Origin: Streptosporangium violaceochromogenes
GTDB taxonomy: Bacteria > Actinomycetota > Actinomycetes > Streptosporangiales > Streptosporangiaceae
Direction: 5' to 3'
Assembly (NCBI RefSeq): GCF_014654615.1
Contig: NZ_BNBB01000013.1
Location: 124,001 to 188,000 of the forward strand
DNA: 64,000 bases
This document shows, one piece after another, positions 9,666 to 17,239 of this stretch; position 1 is the stretch's first letter; each line of letters begins with the position of its first letter. Made by a program: the position numbers and the translations under genes. Below the pieces are notes generated by a model. That model worked only from the letters and a program-made list of their open reading frames with translations. It made no database searches and was not told the origin of the DNA.

Positions 9666-10493
9666 TCAGCCCGCCTCGGAGGTCAGGACGCGATCCGCTC
9701 GGGCGGCCCATCGGCCACCGCTCCGCGTGATGCGGACGGGATGGTCGAAGCACGCGCTGACCCGATCGGTGGTCAGGACGTCCTCGACCCGCCCCGAGGC
9801 CAGGCACCGTCCCTCGCGCAGCAGCATCGCGTGCGTGGTGCCGGTGGGAAGCTCCTCAAGATGGTGGGTCACCAGGACCGTCGCCAGCGCCGGGTACCGG
9901 CTTCCCAGCGCGTCGACGCCGCTGAGCAGCTGCTCGCGGGCGGCCAGGTCCAGTCCCGTGGCGGGCTCGTCGAGCAGGAGCAGCCGAGGCAGTGGCATGA
10001 GCGCCCGCGCGATCAGGGTCCGGCCGCGTTCGCCCTGCGACAGGGTCGGCCAGCGGGCGTCGCTCCTGGCGCTCATCCCCAGCATGCCGATCAGGCGGTC
10101 CGCGCGCTCCCGTTCCTCCTCGGTGGGCGTCCAGCGGGGGACGAGCGCGATCGTGTTGGTCAGGCCGGTCAGGACGACGTCCCTGACCCGCAGGGGCGCA
10201 TCGGGAGCGTGACGCGGGTCGACGTGGCCCAGGTAGGAGCGCAGCTCCCGCATGTCGACCCGCCCCAGCCTGCGGCCGAGGACCTCGACGGCGCCGCGCG
10301 TGGGGTGGATGACCGCCCCCAGCAGGCCGAGCAGGGTGCTCTTTCCCGCCCCGTTGGCGCCGAGCAGGGCCCAGTGCTCCCCCGGGCGTACCGTCAGGGA
10401 GATCGACCGCAACAGGTGGGTGCCGTCACGGACGACGTCGACGCCGTCCACCCGCAGCACGGGACCGCTGTCCGAGGGGCGAGAAACGATCAT
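9666..10493 (-). CDS. stand-alone ABC transporter ATP-binding protein
   Basis: A 275-aa ABC ATPase. Walker A is GANGAGKST near residue 43, the signature is LSQGERGR, Walker B is LLLLDEPATGLD and the switch His lies in VLVTHHLEEL. The pattern resembles the ModF/YlmA-like ATPases rather than a drug or amino-acid transporter ATPase. No permease or binding protein lies next to it: the RHS gene is downstream, and the cobalamin operon ends 168 bp upstream on the same strand. It may serve a distant permease, for example for iron or another metal chelate, or a non-transport role. The 10494-10661 gap holds no gene. Confidence 0.85.
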   Translation of the reverse strand: MIVSRPSDSGPVLRVDGVDVVRDGTHLLRSISLTVRPGEHWALLGANGAGKSTLLGLLGAVIHPTRGAVEVLGRRLGRVDMRELRSYLGHVDPRHAPDAPLRVRDVVLTGLTNTIALVPRWTPTEEERERADRLIGMLGMSARSDARWPTLSQGERGRTLIARALMPLPRLLLLDEPATGLDLAAREQLLSGVDALGSRYPALATVLVTHHLEELPTGTTHAMLLREGRCLASGRVEDVLTTDRVSACFDHPVRITRSGGRWAARADRVLTSEAG

Positions 10494-10661
10494 TCGTCCG
10501 CTGTATCCGTCCTGGTGAGCGTGAGGACCGCCCCAAGGGTATCCACCGTGGCGACGACGCCCTCAGCGGGTGATCGACGCCCGGGTCGGCGGGGCCGAGG
10601 GGTCGATCGGCAACCTCCCGTCGATCTCACGACGGCGAGGCCCACGGGGAGCCGGCGGCCG

Positions 10662-11462
10662 TCACCGGCGTTCCGGCTCCCCCGGGAGCACGACGACGCG
10701 CGGGGTCCCGGTCCGGGGGTGGAGGGTCACCTCGGCGTCCACCCGGTAGACCTCGGCCAGCAGCGCGGGGGTCAGCACCTCGGCGGGCCGTCCGATCGCG
10801 ACCGGGCGACCGGCGTCCATCACACAGATCCGGTCGCAGAACGCCGCGGCCAGGTTCAGGTCGTGCAGCGCGACGACGGCGGTCACGCCGAGCCCTCGGA
10901 TCAGCCGCAGGACGTCCATCTGGTGGCGCAGGTCGAGGTGGTTGGTCGGCTCGTCCAGCACCATCGTCCCGGCCCGCTGCGCCAGGGCGCGGGCGATGAG
11001 AACGCGCTGCTTCTCGCCGCCGGAGAGCCTGTCGAACGGCGCCCGGGCCAGGCCCGCGACGTCCAGGTCCTCCAGCGCGCCCATGACGACGCGCCGGTCG
11101 GCGGCGTCGTCGCCCTCGAAGGCCCGCTTGTGGGGGGTACGGCCCATGGCCGCCACCTCGTACACGGTCAGCTCGAACTCGCCGGGCGCCTCCTGCGGGA
11201 CGGCGGCCAGCCTCCGGGCCAGCCGCCTGCCGGGCATCCGCCACACGTCGTCGCCGTCCAGCGTCACCCGCCCCGACGTGGCGCGCAGAGCCCGGTAGAA
11301 GACGCGCAGCAGGGTGGACTTTCCCGCGCCGTTGGGGCCGGCGAGCACGACGACCTCGCCGGGGGCGACCTCCAAGGACACCTCCCGCACCAGGGCTCTG
11401 CCGCCGGCGGTGACGCCGACACCCTCGGCCCGCAGGGCGGCGGGCCTGTCCGGCGGGGTCAT
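10662..11462 (-). CDS. cobalamin/Fe-siderophore-type ABC transporter ATPase (BtuD/FecE-like)
   Basis: A 266-aa ATPase of the FepC/BtuD class, expected to power import through the FecCD-type permease encoded just upstream. Walker A is GPNGAGKSTL, Q-loop region AAVPQEAPGEFEL, signature LSGGEKQRVLIARAL, Walker B MVLDEPTNHLD and switch VVALHDLNLAAAFCDR, all typical. Its ATG overlaps the permease stop (ATGA), so the two are translationally coupled. It is the last gene of a riboswitch-led operon, so vitamin B12 or a corrinoid is the likely cargo. No periplasmic binding protein gene (BtuF-like) is present here and must be supplied from elsewhere. Downstream to 10494 nothing else is coded. Confidence 0.88.
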   Translation of the reverse strand: MTPPDRPAALRAEGVGVTAGGRALVREVSLEVAPGEVVVLAGPNGAGKSTLLRVFYRALRATSGRVTLDGDDVWRMPGRRLARRLAAVPQEAPGEFELTVYEVAAMGRTPHKRAFEGDDAADRRVVMGALEDLDVAGLARAPFDRLSGGEKQRVLIARALAQRAGTMVLDEPTNHLDLRHQMDVLRLIRGLGVTAVVALHDLNLAAAFCDRICVMDAGRPVAIGRPAEVLTPALLAEVYRVDAEVTLHPRTGTPRVVVLPGEPERR

Positions 11463-12535
11463 CGGGCCGCCCTCCTCCGCATCAGCCACAGGAAGAAGGG
11501 ACCGCCGGTCAGGGCGGTCAGGATCCCGATCGGGATCTCCTGCGGGGCGATCACACTGCGGGCGGCCAGGTCCGCGGCGATCAGGAAGGCCGCGCCCAGC
11601 AGGGCGACGGCCGGCAGCGCGCGCCGGTGGTCGGCGCCCACCAGCAGGCGCACCGCGTGCGGAAGCATCAGCCCCACGAACCCGATCGAGCCGCTGACCG
11701 CGACGATCGTGCCGATCATCAAGGCGACCAGGGCGAACAGCGCGCCGCGGAAGCGGTGCACGTCCAGTCCCAGGGCGGCGGCGGCCTCCTCCCCCGCCAG
11801 CAGCAGGTTGAGCGGGCGGCTGACGCCCAGCAGCACGCCGGTGCCGAACAGCACCGCCGCGGCGGGGATCCCGACGAGATCCCAGGTGGTGCCGGCCAGG
11901 CCGCCCAGCATCCAGCGCAGCGCCGCGTCGGTCTTGTGCGGGTCGCCCGAGGTGATGATGAGGCCGCTCGCCACCGCCGAGAGGACCTCGGCGGTGGCGA
12001 CCCCGGACAGCACCAGCCGTACGGTCGTCATCCGCCCGCCCGCGCGGGCCAGGAGGTAGACCAGGACGAGCGCCGCGAAGGCGCCGCTGAAGGCGGCCAG
12101 CGGCAGCGAGAACACCCCCAGCAGCGAGACGTCGAACACCACGACGACGACCGCCCCGACCGTCGCACCGGAGGACACCCCGAGCAGCATCGGGTCGGCC
12201 AGCGGGTTGCGCACCAGCGCCTGCAGGGCCATCCCGCACACCGAAAGGCCCGCGCCCACCACGGCGCACAGCAGGACGCGCGGGAGACGGACGTCGATCA
12301 CGATCGTCTCCCGGACCGCCGTCCAGGTGGGCTCGGCCAGGGACGGGTGGAGCCGGTGCAGCAGGATGGCCCACACCTCGCCGAACGGCAGCGGCACCGA
12401 GCCGGCCGCGATCCCGGCGGTCGCGGTCACCGCCACCGCGGCGGCGAACACGATCAGAAGCGGAACGTACGGCACGCGCCCCCGCCGGACGGGGGCCGTG
12501 TCCGCCCGTGGCCGGGACGGGGCGGTCCGGGTCAC
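11459..12535 (-). CDS. FecCD-family ABC permease (BtuC-like)
   Basis: A 358-aa integral membrane protein with the FecCD layout of about ten membrane helices: PLLIVFAAAVAVTATAGIAA near the start, then RLPRVLLCAVVGAGLSVCGM, the NPLADPMLLGVSSGA motif, SGSIGFVGLMLPHAVRLLVG, and a final IPIGILTALTGGPFFLWLMR. These are the usual substrate-path and ATPase-contact segments of vitamin B12/siderophore permeases. Start is set at the GTG at 12535 because it overlaps the ferredoxin gene's TGA (GTGA). A much longer upstream frame exists but is a shadow of that gene. It is part of the cobalamin-riboswitch operon. Length is normal for the family. Confidence 0.9.
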   Translation of the reverse strand: MTRTAPSRPRADTAPVRRGRVPYVPLLIVFAAAVAVTATAGIAAGSVPLPFGEVWAILLHRLHPSLAEPTWTAVRETIVIDVRLPRVLLCAVVGAGLSVCGMALQALVRNPLADPMLLGVSSGATVGAVVVVVFDVSLLGVFSLPLAAFSGAFAALVLVYLLARAGGRMTTVRLVLSGVATAEVLSAVASGLIITSGDPHKTDAALRWMLGGLAGTTWDLVGIPAAAVLFGTGVLLGVSRPLNLLLAGEEAAAALGLDVHRFRGALFALVALMIGTIVAVSGSIGFVGLMLPHAVRLLVGADHRRALPAVALLGAAFLIAADLAARSVIAPQEIPIGILTALTGGPFFLWLMRRRAAR

Positions 12536-12924
12536 CCGAAGCGGTCCGGACGAACCCGGCGGGCCGGGGAGGGCCTTCGAGAGTTCCCCGCCCTGACCCG
12601 GCCGGGCGGGGTGAAGGCGTACAGGGTGAGGATGTCGGGCAGCGGCGCGAGCCCCGGGCCGCCGTCCCGGATCCACGCGGCGATGTCCTCGGCGGCGTCC
12701 GGGTGGTTGACCAGGCCGAGCCACACCGGACGGCCGCCCGCGGCGCGTCCGGCGGGCGAGGGCCGTACGACGACGACGTTGGCCTGCTCGCACACGTCCA
12801 GGCATTCGCTGACGCGGACGTCGGCGGCCTGCGACAGGCGGCGCACCTGTTCGTCGTGGTCGAGGCCGGGAACCTTGCGGGAGGTGCCGCAGCAGCAGTC
12901 CCGGCAGACGGTGATCCCGCTCAT
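12532..12924 (-). CDS. (2Fe-2S) ferredoxin-domain protein of the cobalamin operon
   Basis: A 130-aa cytoplasmic protein. Near the N-terminus is a Cys-rich stretch (CRDCCCGTSRKVPG), followed about 25 residues later by ECLDVCEQANVVVVRP: the thioredoxin-like 2Fe-2S ferredoxin pattern with four or more Cys ligands. Its place between a cobalamin riboswitch and BtuC/BtuD-like transporter genes suggests a role in corrinoid handling, for example reduction or dealkylation after uptake; that is inference. The ATG at 12924 overlaps the stop of a small upstream leader ORF (ATGA), and its own TGA overlaps the permease GTG, so the set is tightly coupled. Confidence 0.82.
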   Translation of the reverse strand: MSGITVCRDCCCGTSRKVPGLDHDEQVRRLSQAADVRVSECLDVCEQANVVVVRPSPAGRAAGGRPVWLGLVNHPDAAEDIAAWIRDGGPGLAPLPDILTLYAFTPPGRVRAGNSRRPSPARRVRPDRFG

Positions 12925-13046
12925 GCGTGTCCGCGCCCCGCACCGGTGAACCCGGCGGCAGGCCCGGCGGTGAACTCGGCCGTGGACCCGGTGGCCAGCC
13001 CGGCCGTGGAAAAGACGTCAGACCTGCCGGACGGCATGGCGATCAC
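12921..13046 (-). CDS. putative 41-aa leader peptide upstream of the ferredoxin gene
   Basis: A short frame from GTG at 13046 (AGAGGA just upstream) or from the ATG three codons on. It is rich in Ala, Gly, Thr and Ser with a loose repeat (STAGLATGSTAEFTAGPAAG) and ends in a TGA overlapping the ferredoxin ATG. The DNA contains imperfect GC-rich repeats, so the ORF could be a by-product. The ribosome site after the riboswitch and the ATGA overlap are arguments that ribosomes translate it and feed the next gene. No function known. Confidence 0.4.
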   Translation of the reverse strand: MIAMPSGRSDVFSTAGLATGSTAEFTAGPAAGFTGAGRGHA

Positions 13047-13084
13047 CGTTCCTCTCTTGGGGAGATCCGCCCCAATTCCTGTGA

Positions 13085-13255
13085 GGAGGCGACCGCGTGA
13101 GTCTCCTGGCTCTCGGGTCGAGGCTCGTCCCGGCCTTCCCACCCGCACGCGGGCAGTGGCCTGTTCGGGATCCGCTCGCCGATCACAGTGGCGGGACCGC
13201 GCCGGATTCACACCGGCTTCCTCGTTCCGCCGTCGCCTACGTCCCCCATAGTTAC
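13085..13255 (-). promoter_or_regulatory. cobalamin (AdoCbl) riboswitch
   Basis: Read on the minus strand, the region carries the conserved B12 core: GCCGGTGTGAATCC, then CGGTCCCGCCACTGTGA, followed about 90 nt later by GAGCCAGGAGACTCACGC, the classic 3' end of the aptamer. It sits directly upstream of the leader ORF, ferredoxin, BtuC-like and BtuD-like genes. Between aptamer and first start (about 13055-13075) a short stem of TTGGGG with CCCCAA lies next to the ribosome site, a candidate switch helix that could hide it when cobalamin is bound. Expression of the operon should fall when cobalamin is plentiful. Confidence 0.93.
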
Positions 13256-13326
13256 ACAGGTAAAGAAGGGATTCATAGGCAGGCAAACCCATGGGTTCGG
13301 TACGGTCGCCGGGGTCGCCTCCCCTA

Positions 13327-14715
13327 TCAGCCCTCCCCGGCGAAGGGGACGGCGTCCAGGGCGGGCTCGACCGGGGCGCGGGTGGTGTAGCCACGGACGT
13401 CGGCGCGGCGGCCGGAGGCGTGGTTCAGCACGGTGCCCACCAGGCGGGCGCCGGCGGAGGAGAGCAGGTTCAGCGCGTGCGCCACGTCCTCGCGGCGCGG
13501 CCCGCCGCACCGGACGACGAGGAGCACCCCGTCGCAGCCCGCCGCGAGTGCCGCCGCGTCGGTGACCGGCAGCAGGGGCGGCGTGTCGACGATCACGATG
13601 TCGCAGGAGCCCGCGAGGTCGCCGAGCAGCAGCCGCATTCGCTGGGAGCCGAGCAGCACGCTCGGGTTGGCGGGCGGCGACCCGCTGGGCAGCACGGACA
13701 GCCGGCCCGCCGGGACGGCGACAGGCCGTGTCACCGCGGGTGCCTCGGCCCGACCGGCCAGCACGTCGGCCAGACCGGGCCGGTCACCGGTTCCCAGATA
13801 CCCACCGATGCTCGGCCGCCGGAGGTCGCCGTCGACGAGGGTCACCCGCAGCCCCGCCTCGGCCAGGGCGGTGGCGAGGTTGCAGCAGATCACGGACACC
13901 CCCTCGCCCGGCAGGCAGCTGGTGACGACCAGCGATCGGGGCCGGGGACCGGTGCTCACGAACCGCAGGTTCGTGCGCAGGGTGTTGAACGCCTCGATCC
14001 AGGTGGGGGGTTTGTCCGGCTCGTCGACCAGGGGACGCCGCCGGGCGCGGCGCTCGTAGCCGATCTCGGCCAGCACCGGCACGGCGGTGGCCTCCCGCAG
14101 CCCCTGCGCCGTCCGGACCGTCGTGTCCAGCCGGTCCCCCAGGATGATCGTGCCACCGACGACCGTCACGCCGATCAGCGCGCCCAGCAGCACGTTGACC
14201 GTCCAGCGCGGCTCGACGGGCGCGGACGGCACCTGGGCGCGGTCGACCACCGAGACGCTCACCTTCGCCCCGTCGGGAGGGTGGGCCCGCTGTTCGAGCT
14301 CGTCGACCACCCGCGCGAAGGCCCGGCTGAGTGCGTCGGCCAGCCACGCCGCGCGGCGCGGGTCGCCGTCGGTGACGGTGGCGCGTAGCAGCACGGTGCC
14401 GGGGACGGCCTCGGCCTCGACGTTCTCGCGCAGCCTGTCCACGTCTCCGCCGTCGACGACGGCCTGGATCACTCTCCTGCTGGTGAGCAGGTTCGCGTAC
14501 GACTGCATGCGCTGCTGGGAGAGCAGGGCGGCCTGGTACGCGGTGACCGTGCCACCCTCCCGGTTGCTGGCCGAGACCATCATGGAGACGCCGGCGACGT
14601 AGACGGGGGGTGTGCGGGCGCTCAGTACCAGCGCCGTCACGACCGACAGCACCAGTCCGCCGACGATGAACGGCCAGTTCTTTCGTAGCAGCCACAGAAA
14701 AGCAAGCAAATTCAC
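13327..14715 (-). CDS. Wzc-like chain-length/BY-kinase-type protein with degenerate P-loop
   Basis: A 462-aa membrane protein of the polysaccharide co-polymerase/tyrosine autokinase family. The N-terminus has a membrane helix (NWPFIVGGLVLSVVTALVLS), then the Wzz-type extracellular domain (about 35-200), a second helix (VNVLLGALIGVTVVGGTIIL) and a cytoplasmic CpsD/CapB-like domain. There the Walker A region reads CLPGEGVSVICCNLATA: the invariant Lys and following Ser/Thr of GEGKST are gone. Walker A' (VTLVDGDLRRPSIGGYLG) and Walker B (CDIVIVDTPPLLPV) remain. The C-terminus lacks a Tyr cluster. It probably controls chain length or export without normal kinase activity. Start at GTG 14715 with GGAG upstream. 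It heads the exopolysaccharide cluster. Confidence 0.85.
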   Translation of the reverse strand: MNLLAFLWLLRKNWPFIVGGLVLSVVTALVLSARTPPVYVAGVSMMVSASNREGGTVTAYQAALLSQQRMQSYANLLTSRRVIQAVVDGGDVDRLRENVEAEAVPGTVLLRATVTDGDPRRAAWLADALSRAFARVVDELEQRAHPPDGAKVSVSVVDRAQVPSAPVEPRWTVNVLLGALIGVTVVGGTIILGDRLDTTVRTAQGLREATAVPVLAEIGYERRARRRPLVDEPDKPPTWIEAFNTLRTNLRFVSTGPRPRSLVVTSCLPGEGVSVICCNLATALAEAGLRVTLVDGDLRRPSIGGYLGTGDRPGLADVLAGRAEAPAVTRPVAVPAGRLSVLPSGSPPANPSVLLGSQRMRLLLGDLAGSCDIVIVDTPPLLPVTDAAALAAGCDGVLLVVRCGGPRREDVAHALNLLSSAGARLVGTVLNHASGRRADVRGYTTRAPVEPALDAVPFAGEG

Positions 14716-14998
14716 CGCGAAACTCCGTCTTTCGGAATATCCAAGGGAAAAAGCGGTGGCGGAAATCAAGGCGCCGATACCGCACCTCCAGCATCGGACA
14801 TTCAGCATTTACTGCATTTTTCGTGCGCCTGCCTCCGGTTGCTCACCAGACCACGTCACATCGTCGTCGCCGCATATTTGATCTACGGCGCCAAGTTATA
14901 GATCATCGTCCGGGGACCTTCGATAACACGCTGCCCGCACGCACTTCTTTGCGGCGGGATTGGCGTGTCCGGGCGGGGAGATACGGCGAGGCGGGGGC
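14716..14998. promoter_or_regulatory. divergent promoter region of the polysaccharide cluster
   Basis: About 280 bp between the Wzc-like gene (left) and the Wzy/ligase gene (right). It is AT-richer than its flanks and contains a perfect inverted repeat, TGATCTA (14879-14885) and TAGATCA (14899-14905), separated by 13 bp, a candidate operator for divergent control. No gene seen. Confidence 0.45.
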
Positions 14999-16309
14999 GT
15001 GTTGACGGCAACGGAGGTGATCGCGCCTGGAGCGTCACCGGGGCGCTCCAGACCGCGCGCGACCGTCGTGGCGGCGATGCTCGCGACGCCCCTTCTCGTC
15101 ACCGCGGCGGTACGGTACCCCCTGGTGACGGTCACGGTGACCCTCGTGGCCTGCGTGCTCGTGTCGGCACGGCGCCCGTGGCGCGGCGGGCCTCTCATGG
15201 TGCCGCCGGCCGTCGCCGGCGTCACGGTCGGGCTTCCCTGGTGGTGCTCGCCCCTGCTGGCGATCGTGACGGCCGTGACGTTCCTGGGCTTCCCCGCACG
15301 GATCAGGATCGGCCTCGACCACGTGATCGCCGCGGCACTGGCCGCGCTGCTGGCGCTGAGCTGGATCTTCCCCGCGGGGGAGATCATCCCCGGTCACCCC
15401 GCCCTGCTGGACATGACACAGGTGGCGGCCGGAGTCGCGATCCTGTCCGTCTGCGCCGCCGCGCCCCCCTCCGCGAAGCACCTGCAGGCGACGATCGTGG
15501 CGTCGGGTACGGCCGTCGCCGTGGCGGCGCTGCTCGCCGGGGGGATCCACGCGGGGCGGCTCCAGGGCTTCGGGCTGAACCCGAACTATCTCGGCGGCCT
15601 GCTGGCCCTGCCCACGGTGGTGTCGTTCGCCGTGGCAGGGCTCCGGCGCGCCCCGCTGTGGGCGCTTCCCGGCCTGGTCACACTGGCCGTGCTCGTCGCC
15701 ACCCAGTCCCGGGCCGCGCTGCTGGGGGTGCTGGCCGGCATGATCGCCGTCGCGCTGCCGCGCGGCCCGCGCCGGAGCCGGCCGGCCCTCTCGCCGGTTC
15801 TCGCGGTCCTGGCCATACCGGTCGTCGTCGCGTCGGTGATGCTCGACGCGGGTGGCGGAGCCCGCGACGCCGCCGAACTGAGGCGCAACAACGAGGCCAG
15901 GGCGCAGTCCGCCGTCCTGGCCGTCCGCCTGGCCGCGGAACACCCGCTGCGCGGGGTGGGGTACGGCACCTTCTCCCGGCAGGCCGCCCGATCCCCGGAG
16001 CCGGGCGTCTACATCAACACCCACAACGACTACCTGCGGCTGGCCTCCGAGACGGGCGTCGTCTCGACGCTGCTGCTGACACTGCTCGTCCACCGGGCGG
16101 TCCGGCGGGCGGGGGACACGCACGAGCGCGTCCTGACCGGCGTGGTCACGGCCTTCGCGATCATGCTGCTGTTCGGCAACCTGCTGTCGAACCTGGCGGT
16201 CAGCGCGCCCTTCTGGGTCTGCCTGGGGACGCTGCTCGGGGCCCGGCATTCGCAGGACGCGCACGGCACGGCGCATCCCACCCCGCCGCCCGCGACCCAC
16301 CACACGTGA
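14999..16309 (+). CDS. O-antigen ligase/Wzy-type polysaccharide polymerase
   Basis: A roughly 436-aa polytopic membrane protein of the Wzy/WaaL (O-antigen ligase) superfamily, with about 11 hydrophobic segments. The C-terminal half has the family's periplasmic loop features: RNNEARAQSAVLAVRLAAEHPLRGVGYGTF and then INTHNDYLRLASETG, the HxDYL-like motif seen in these enzymes. It likely polymerises or ligates lipid-linked repeat units outside the membrane. Start is uncertain: the GTG at 14999 with a purine-rich upstream is preferred over a TTG at 14960 or GTG at 14965. The C-terminal tail is Pro/His-rich and hydrophilic. The methyltransferase gene follows 12 bp downstream, so they are probably co-transcribed. 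Confidence 0.82.
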   Translation: MLTATEVIAPGASPGRSRPRATVVAAMLATPLLVTAAVRYPLVTVTVTLVACVLVSARRPWRGGPLMVPPAVAGVTVGLPWWCSPLLAIVTAVTFLGFPARIRIGLDHVIAAALAALLALSWIFPAGEIIPGHPALLDMTQVAAGVAILSVCAAAPPSAKHLQATIVASGTAVAVAALLAGGIHAGRLQGFGLNPNYLGGLLALPTVVSFAVAGLRRAPLWALPGLVTLAVLVATQSRAALLGVLAGMIAVALPRGPRRSRPALSPVLAVLAIPVVVASVMLDAGGGARDAAELRRNNEARAQSAVLAVRLAAEHPLRGVGYGTFSRQAARSPEPGVYINTHNDYLRLASETGVVSTLLLTLLVHRAVRRAGDTHERVLTGVVTAFAIMLLFGNLLSNLAVSAPFWVCLGTLLGARHSQDAHGTAHPTPPPATHHT

Positions 16310-16321
16310 CGAGGAGAGACC

Positions 16322-17239
16322 ATGGACGACAACCTTCTGCAGATCCAAAGAGGCGAAAGGTTCGCCTTCGGCCGCAACTGGAACGCCTTCGCCGACCTCG
16401 TCGACGAAGGCCGCGTCCACACCGCGACCGGCTCGCTGCGCACGGCCCTGGGCGTCGAGGACCTCGCGGGGCGCACCTTCCTCGACGTGGGCTGCGGCAG
16501 TGGCCTGTTCTCCCTGGCCGCGCATCGCCTGGGCGCGCGCGTGCGCTCCTTCGACGCCGACGCCGAGGCGGTGGAATCCGCCGCACGGCTGCGGAGGACC
16601 TTCGCCCCCGGGGCCGCCTGGACGATCGAGCAGGGGTCGATCCTGGACGGCGGCTATCTGGCGGGGCTGGGCGCCTTCGACGTGGTCTACGCCTGGGGAG
16701 TACTGCACCACACGGGGGCCATGTGGAGGGCCTTCGACGCCTCCGCCGGTCTCGTCGCCCCCGGCGGCGTGCTGTTCACCGCGCTCTACAACGACCAGGG
16801 CGGGGAGAGCCGGGTCTGGACGGCCGTGAAGCGGCGCTACAACCGCTCGGGGCCGTTGGTCCGCGGCGCCCTGATCGCCGCGAGCGCGGCCTACATCCAC
16901 CGCTCCTGGCCCCTGGTAGGACTCGGGCGGCTGCTCACCGGGGGGTCGCGTCCCGCGTCCCCCCGGGCACGGGGCATGTCACGGTGGCACGACATGCTCG
17001 ACTGGGTGGGCGGCTACCCGTTTGAGGTCTCCAAGCCCGAGCAGGTCATCGCCCGCGCCCGCGCCCGCGGTCTCGACCTGCTGTACCTCAAGACCTGTGG
17101 GGGCGGCCTCGGCTGCAACGAGTACGTGCTCCGGCGGCCGATCGGGTCAGCCGGCGCGCGCGAGGGCGCGGAGACGGCCGGCGATCTCGCGTACCTCGGC
17201 GGCCCCCGGCCTCAGACTCCGCAGGGGCACCCCCGCTGA
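16322..17239 (+). CDS. class I SAM-dependent methyltransferase
   Basis: A 305-aa cytoplasmic methyltransferase. Motif I is FLDVGCGSGLFSLAAHRLGA (about residues 47-66), motif II acidic RSFDADAEAVE, and a UbiE-like post-motif DVVYAWGVLHHTG. The region RYNRSGPLVRGALIAASAAY may form an amphipathic helix. An ATG with AGGAGAG upstream sets the start. It sits in the polysaccharide cluster behind the Wzy/ligase gene, so a sugar or lipid-carrier intermediate is the likely acceptor; this is inferred. Its last 93 bp overlap the 3' end of the convergent flippase gene on the other strand, an unusually deep tail-to-tail overlap. Confidence 0.85.
   Translation: MDDNLLQIQRGERFAFGRNWNAFADLVDEGRVHTATGSLRTALGVEDLAGRTFLDVGCGSGLFSLAAHRLGARVRSFDADAEAVESAARLRRTFAPGAAWTIEQGSILDGGYLAGLGAFDVVYAWGVLHHTGAMWRAFDASAGLVAPGGVLFTALYNDQGGESRVWTAVKRRYNRSGPLVRGALIAASAAYIHRSWPLVGLGRLLTGGSRPASPRARGMSRWHDMLDWVGGYPFEVSKPEQVIARARARGLDLLYLKTCGGGLGCNEYVLRRPIGSAGAREGAETAGDLAYLGGPRPQTPQGHPR

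Noticed and set aside
12536..12943. N-terminal extension of the BtuC-like permease
   Set aside because: Shadow of the ferredoxin gene; GTG 12535 overlaps its stop and fits the family length.
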